Shown here: positions 6,894 to 7,937 of the stretch, in pieces | Layout of the letters: every line of letters starts with the position of its first letter | Position numbering within the stretch: position 1 is the stretch's first letter | DNA from: Sphingomonas bacterium | Lineage (GTDB): Bacteria; Pseudomonadota; Alphaproteobacteria; Sphingomonadales; Sphingomonadaceae | Length of the DNA: 7,937 nt | Assembly (NCBI RefSeq): GCF_903643065.1 | Contig: NZ_CAHJWX010000065.1 | Location: forward strand, 1-7,937 | Direction: 5' to 3' | The notes under the pieces: generated by a model | The model's database searches: none | What the model saw: the letters and a program-made list of their open reading frames with translations, nothing else | What the model was told of the DNA's origin: nothing | Translations under genes and position numbers: made by a program

Positions 6894-7103
6894 ATGAGCA
6901 CTACCGGTACCGTCAAGTTCTTCGACGCCACGCGCGGCTTCGGCTTCATCACGCCCGACGCGGGCGGCACGGACGCGTTCGTCCACATCTCCGCCGTCGA
7001 GCGCGCCGGCATGGCGACGCTGACCCCCAACCAGCGCGTCGGCTACGACCTGGAAGAGGATCGCCGCGGCAAGATGGCCGCCGTCAACCTCCAGGCCGCC
7101 TGA
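6894..7103 (+). CDS. Cold-shock domain protein (CspA family)
   Basis: A 69-residue single cold-shock domain, the usual size for bacterial CspA-type RNA chaperones, which bind single-stranded RNA or DNA in the cytoplasm and melt structures at low temperature. Both nucleic-acid-binding motifs are visible: RNP1-like RGFGFITP at 14-21 and RNP2-like AFVHIS at 28-33, after the family opening GTVKFFD at 5-11. The family's common Lys before GFGFI is Arg here. The ATG at 6894 is chosen because it begins the domain exactly; GGAAG lies about 12 bases upstream, a long spacing. The gene has a candidate promoter, a long leader and a strong hairpin just after its stop, so it is probably its own transcription unit. 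Family members are often paralogous, so no specific symbol is given. Confidence 0.93.
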   Translation: MSTTGTVKFFDATRGFGFITPDAGGTDAFVHISAVERAGMATLTPNQRVGYDLEEDRRGKMAAVNLQAA

Positions 7104-7108
7104 ACCCA

Positions 7109-7135
7109 GGCCGGGCGGCATCGCGCCGCCCGGCC
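7109..7135 (+). terminator. Strong hairpin after the cold-shock gene
   Basis: GGCCGGGCGGC (7109-7119) and GCCGCCCGGCC (7125-7135) form a perfect 11-bp GC-rich stem with the five-base loop ATCGC, starting five bases after the stop codon. No T-run follows, so it may be a high-GC terminator without a U-tract or a 3' stabilising structure. Confidence 0.55.
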
Positions 7136-7156
7136 CTCCATCCGGAGCGTTGTTCC

Positions 7157-7372
7157 ATGTCCGAGGCCGAGACCTTCGCCGCCCACGCCAGCCGCTGCCG
7201 CGCCGAAGCCGACGCCGCGACGCTGGACAATGTGCGCGACCGCGCGCTGCGCGCCGAGGCCGCCTGGGCGATCATGGCCGAGCGCTCGCGCAAGACGCAG
7301 GCCTCCCGCGACGCGAAACAGGCCCGCGCGCTGACCGACGCCGCGCCCGCGACCTTCCCGCCCGAGCGCTGA
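7157..7372 (+). CDS. Small hypothetical protein (71 aa)
   Basis: A 71-residue, Ala/Arg/Glu-rich, probably mostly helical protein with no named family that I can identify. Residues 1-45 (HASRCRAEADAAT, then NVRDRALRAEAAWAIMAERS) look like one long or two short amphipathic helices. The C-terminal third is less ordered and ends in PATFPPER. It resembles small proteins of unknown function that I recall in sphingomonads. The ATG at 7157 has GGAG nine bases upstream. It lies after the cold-shock hairpin and before a 65-base gap leading to the helix-turn-helix gene. No signal peptide or membrane segment is seen. Confidence 0.65.
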   Translation: MSEAETFAAHASRCRAEADAATLDNVRDRALRAEAAWAIMAERSRKTQASRDAKQARALTDAAPATFPPER

Positions 7373-7393
7373 AAAAAAGGCTGTCCTACAGCC
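7372..7393 (-). terminator. Rho-independent terminator on the minus strand
   Basis: Read leftward this is GGCTGT-AGG-ACAGCC followed by seven T residues (complement of 7378-7372), a classical hairpin plus U-tract. On the plus strand the A-run precedes the six-bp stem (7379-7384 with 7388-7393) and no U-run follows, so it should act on leftward transcription. The A-run begins in the stop codon of the 71-aa gene. Confidence 0.5.
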
Positions 7394-7413
7394 GGATCCC
7401 CCGCATACCTCCC

Positions 7414-7434
7414 CGGTCCTTCCCAAAAGGACCG
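7414..7434 (+). promoter_or_regulatory. Hairpin enclosing the ribosome-binding site
   Basis: CGGTCCTT (7414-7421) pairs perfectly with AAGGACCG (7427-7434) around the loop CCCAA. The right arm contains AAGGA, the ribosome-binding site six bases before the ATG at 7438. The structure could hold translation down until it is melted. Confidence 0.5.
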
Positions 7435-7437
7435 CGC

Positions 7438-7937
7438 ATGACCGATCAGCCCCACCCCGCCCAGTTCGCCGATCCGGAGGCCGCCGCCGCGCGCCGCCGC
7501 CAGCGCCATGACGGCTGGACCCCCGAGCGCCAGCGCGTCTTCCTGGAAGCGGTCGCCGACGGCCATGTCGTTGAGGCCGCGTGCCGGCTCGCCGGCCTGT
7601 CGGTCAGTTCCGCCTATGGCTTCCGCCGCCGCGCCGCCGGCGCCGCCTTTGATCTGGGGTGGAAGGCCGCCAACCTGCTCGCCCGCGAGCACGTCGCCGA
7701 CCAGCTCCTCGCCCGCGCGATCGACGGCCAGCGCGAGACGGTGACGCGCGCCAATGGCGACGTGGTCGAGCGCCTGCGCTTCGACAACCGGCTCGCCACC
7801 ACCATGCTCGCCCGGCTCGATCGCCAGGCGGAGGCGCCCGACGCGCTCGCGCTCCCCGCGCGGCTCGTCGCGCAGGATTTCGACGCCTTTCTCGACCTGG
7901 TCGGCGCGGACGCGGGCCCGGCGCGCGCCGGGCTGTT
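7438..7937 (+). CDS. Helix-turn-helix protein, terminase small subunit-like (3' end missing)
   Basis: The frame starts at the ATG at 7438 and is still open at the window end, giving 166 visible residues. WTPERQRVFLEAVADGHVVEAACRLAGLSVSSAYGFRRR-type sequence (27-65, quoted in part as QRVFLEAVADG and EAACRLAGLSVSSAY) is a helix-turn-helix with its recognition helix near 55-65. It is like those in phage terminase small subunits and in a common sphingomonad family of unknown function. After it comes a long helix (FDLGWKAANLLAREH, 71-85) and a Gly-Gln-containing segment (AIDGQRETVTRANG, 94-107) followed by RFDNRLATTMLARLDR, both typical of that family. DNA binding is likely; a packaging role is not supported, since no large terminase is visible. 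AAGGA lies six bases upstream, inside a hairpin. Confidence 0.7.
   Translation, partial: MTDQPHPAQFADPEAAAARRRQRHDGWTPERQRVFLEAVADGHVVEAACRLAGLSVSSAYGFRRRAAGAAFDLGWKAANLLAREHVADQLLARAIDGQRETVTRANGDVVERLRFDNRLATTMLARLDRQAEAPDALALPARLVAQDFDAFLDLVGADAGPARAGL

Noticed and set aside
6497..7121. Minus-strand open frames over the 62-aa and cold-shock genes
   Set aside because: Low-complexity Gly/Arg/Ala products overlapping a certain cold-shock gene; shadows of high-GC coding.

Overview
The window looks like chromosomal DNA of a high-GC alphaproteobacterium, most likely a sphingomonad (Sphingomonas or a relative). The basis is the strong G/C-ending codon use, the style of the UvrA protein, a GAAC-N7-GAAC LexA-type box in front of uvrA, and small proteins that resemble sphingomonad hypotheticals I remember. 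The genus is an inference.

Left part (1-1197): the 3' portion of a probably exported intradiol ring-cleavage dioxygenase-like protein with a Thr/Pro linker runs rightward. It converges on a small basic leftward gene of unknown function (770-1081) with a recognisable promoter. The short divergent region between that gene and uvrA holds the LexA-type box, which predicts SOS control of uvrA.

Centre (1198-4128): a complete uvrA encodes the damage-recognition ATPase of nucleotide excision repair.

Accessory module (4139-6464, all leftward): three tightly packed genes in the order restriction endonuclease (BglII/BstYI-like), MT-A70 adenine methyltransferase (4-base ATGA overlap), and pentapeptide-repeat protein (2-base gap). 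The first two look like a compact type II restriction-modification system. The third has far lower GC than everything around it. It lies exactly between the two arms of a perfect 19-bp inverted repeat, one arm in the last codons of uvrA and the other in the last codons of the methyltransferase. Inversion between the arms would keep both upstream proteins intact and move the pentapeptide gene from the restriction-modification operon to a position directly behind SOS-regulated uvrA. This is the most unusual structure in the window, and it is a hypothesis.

Right part (6465-7937): a divergent intergenic region with direct and inverted repeats, a 62-aa unknown protein, a cold-shock-domain protein with a long leader and a strong downstream hairpin, a 71-aa unknown protein, and the 5' part of a helix-turn-helix protein. 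The ribosome-binding site of this last gene lies inside a hairpin. No stretch longer than 300 bases lacks a gene. I see no tRNA, rRNA, CRISPR array, transposase or integrase.
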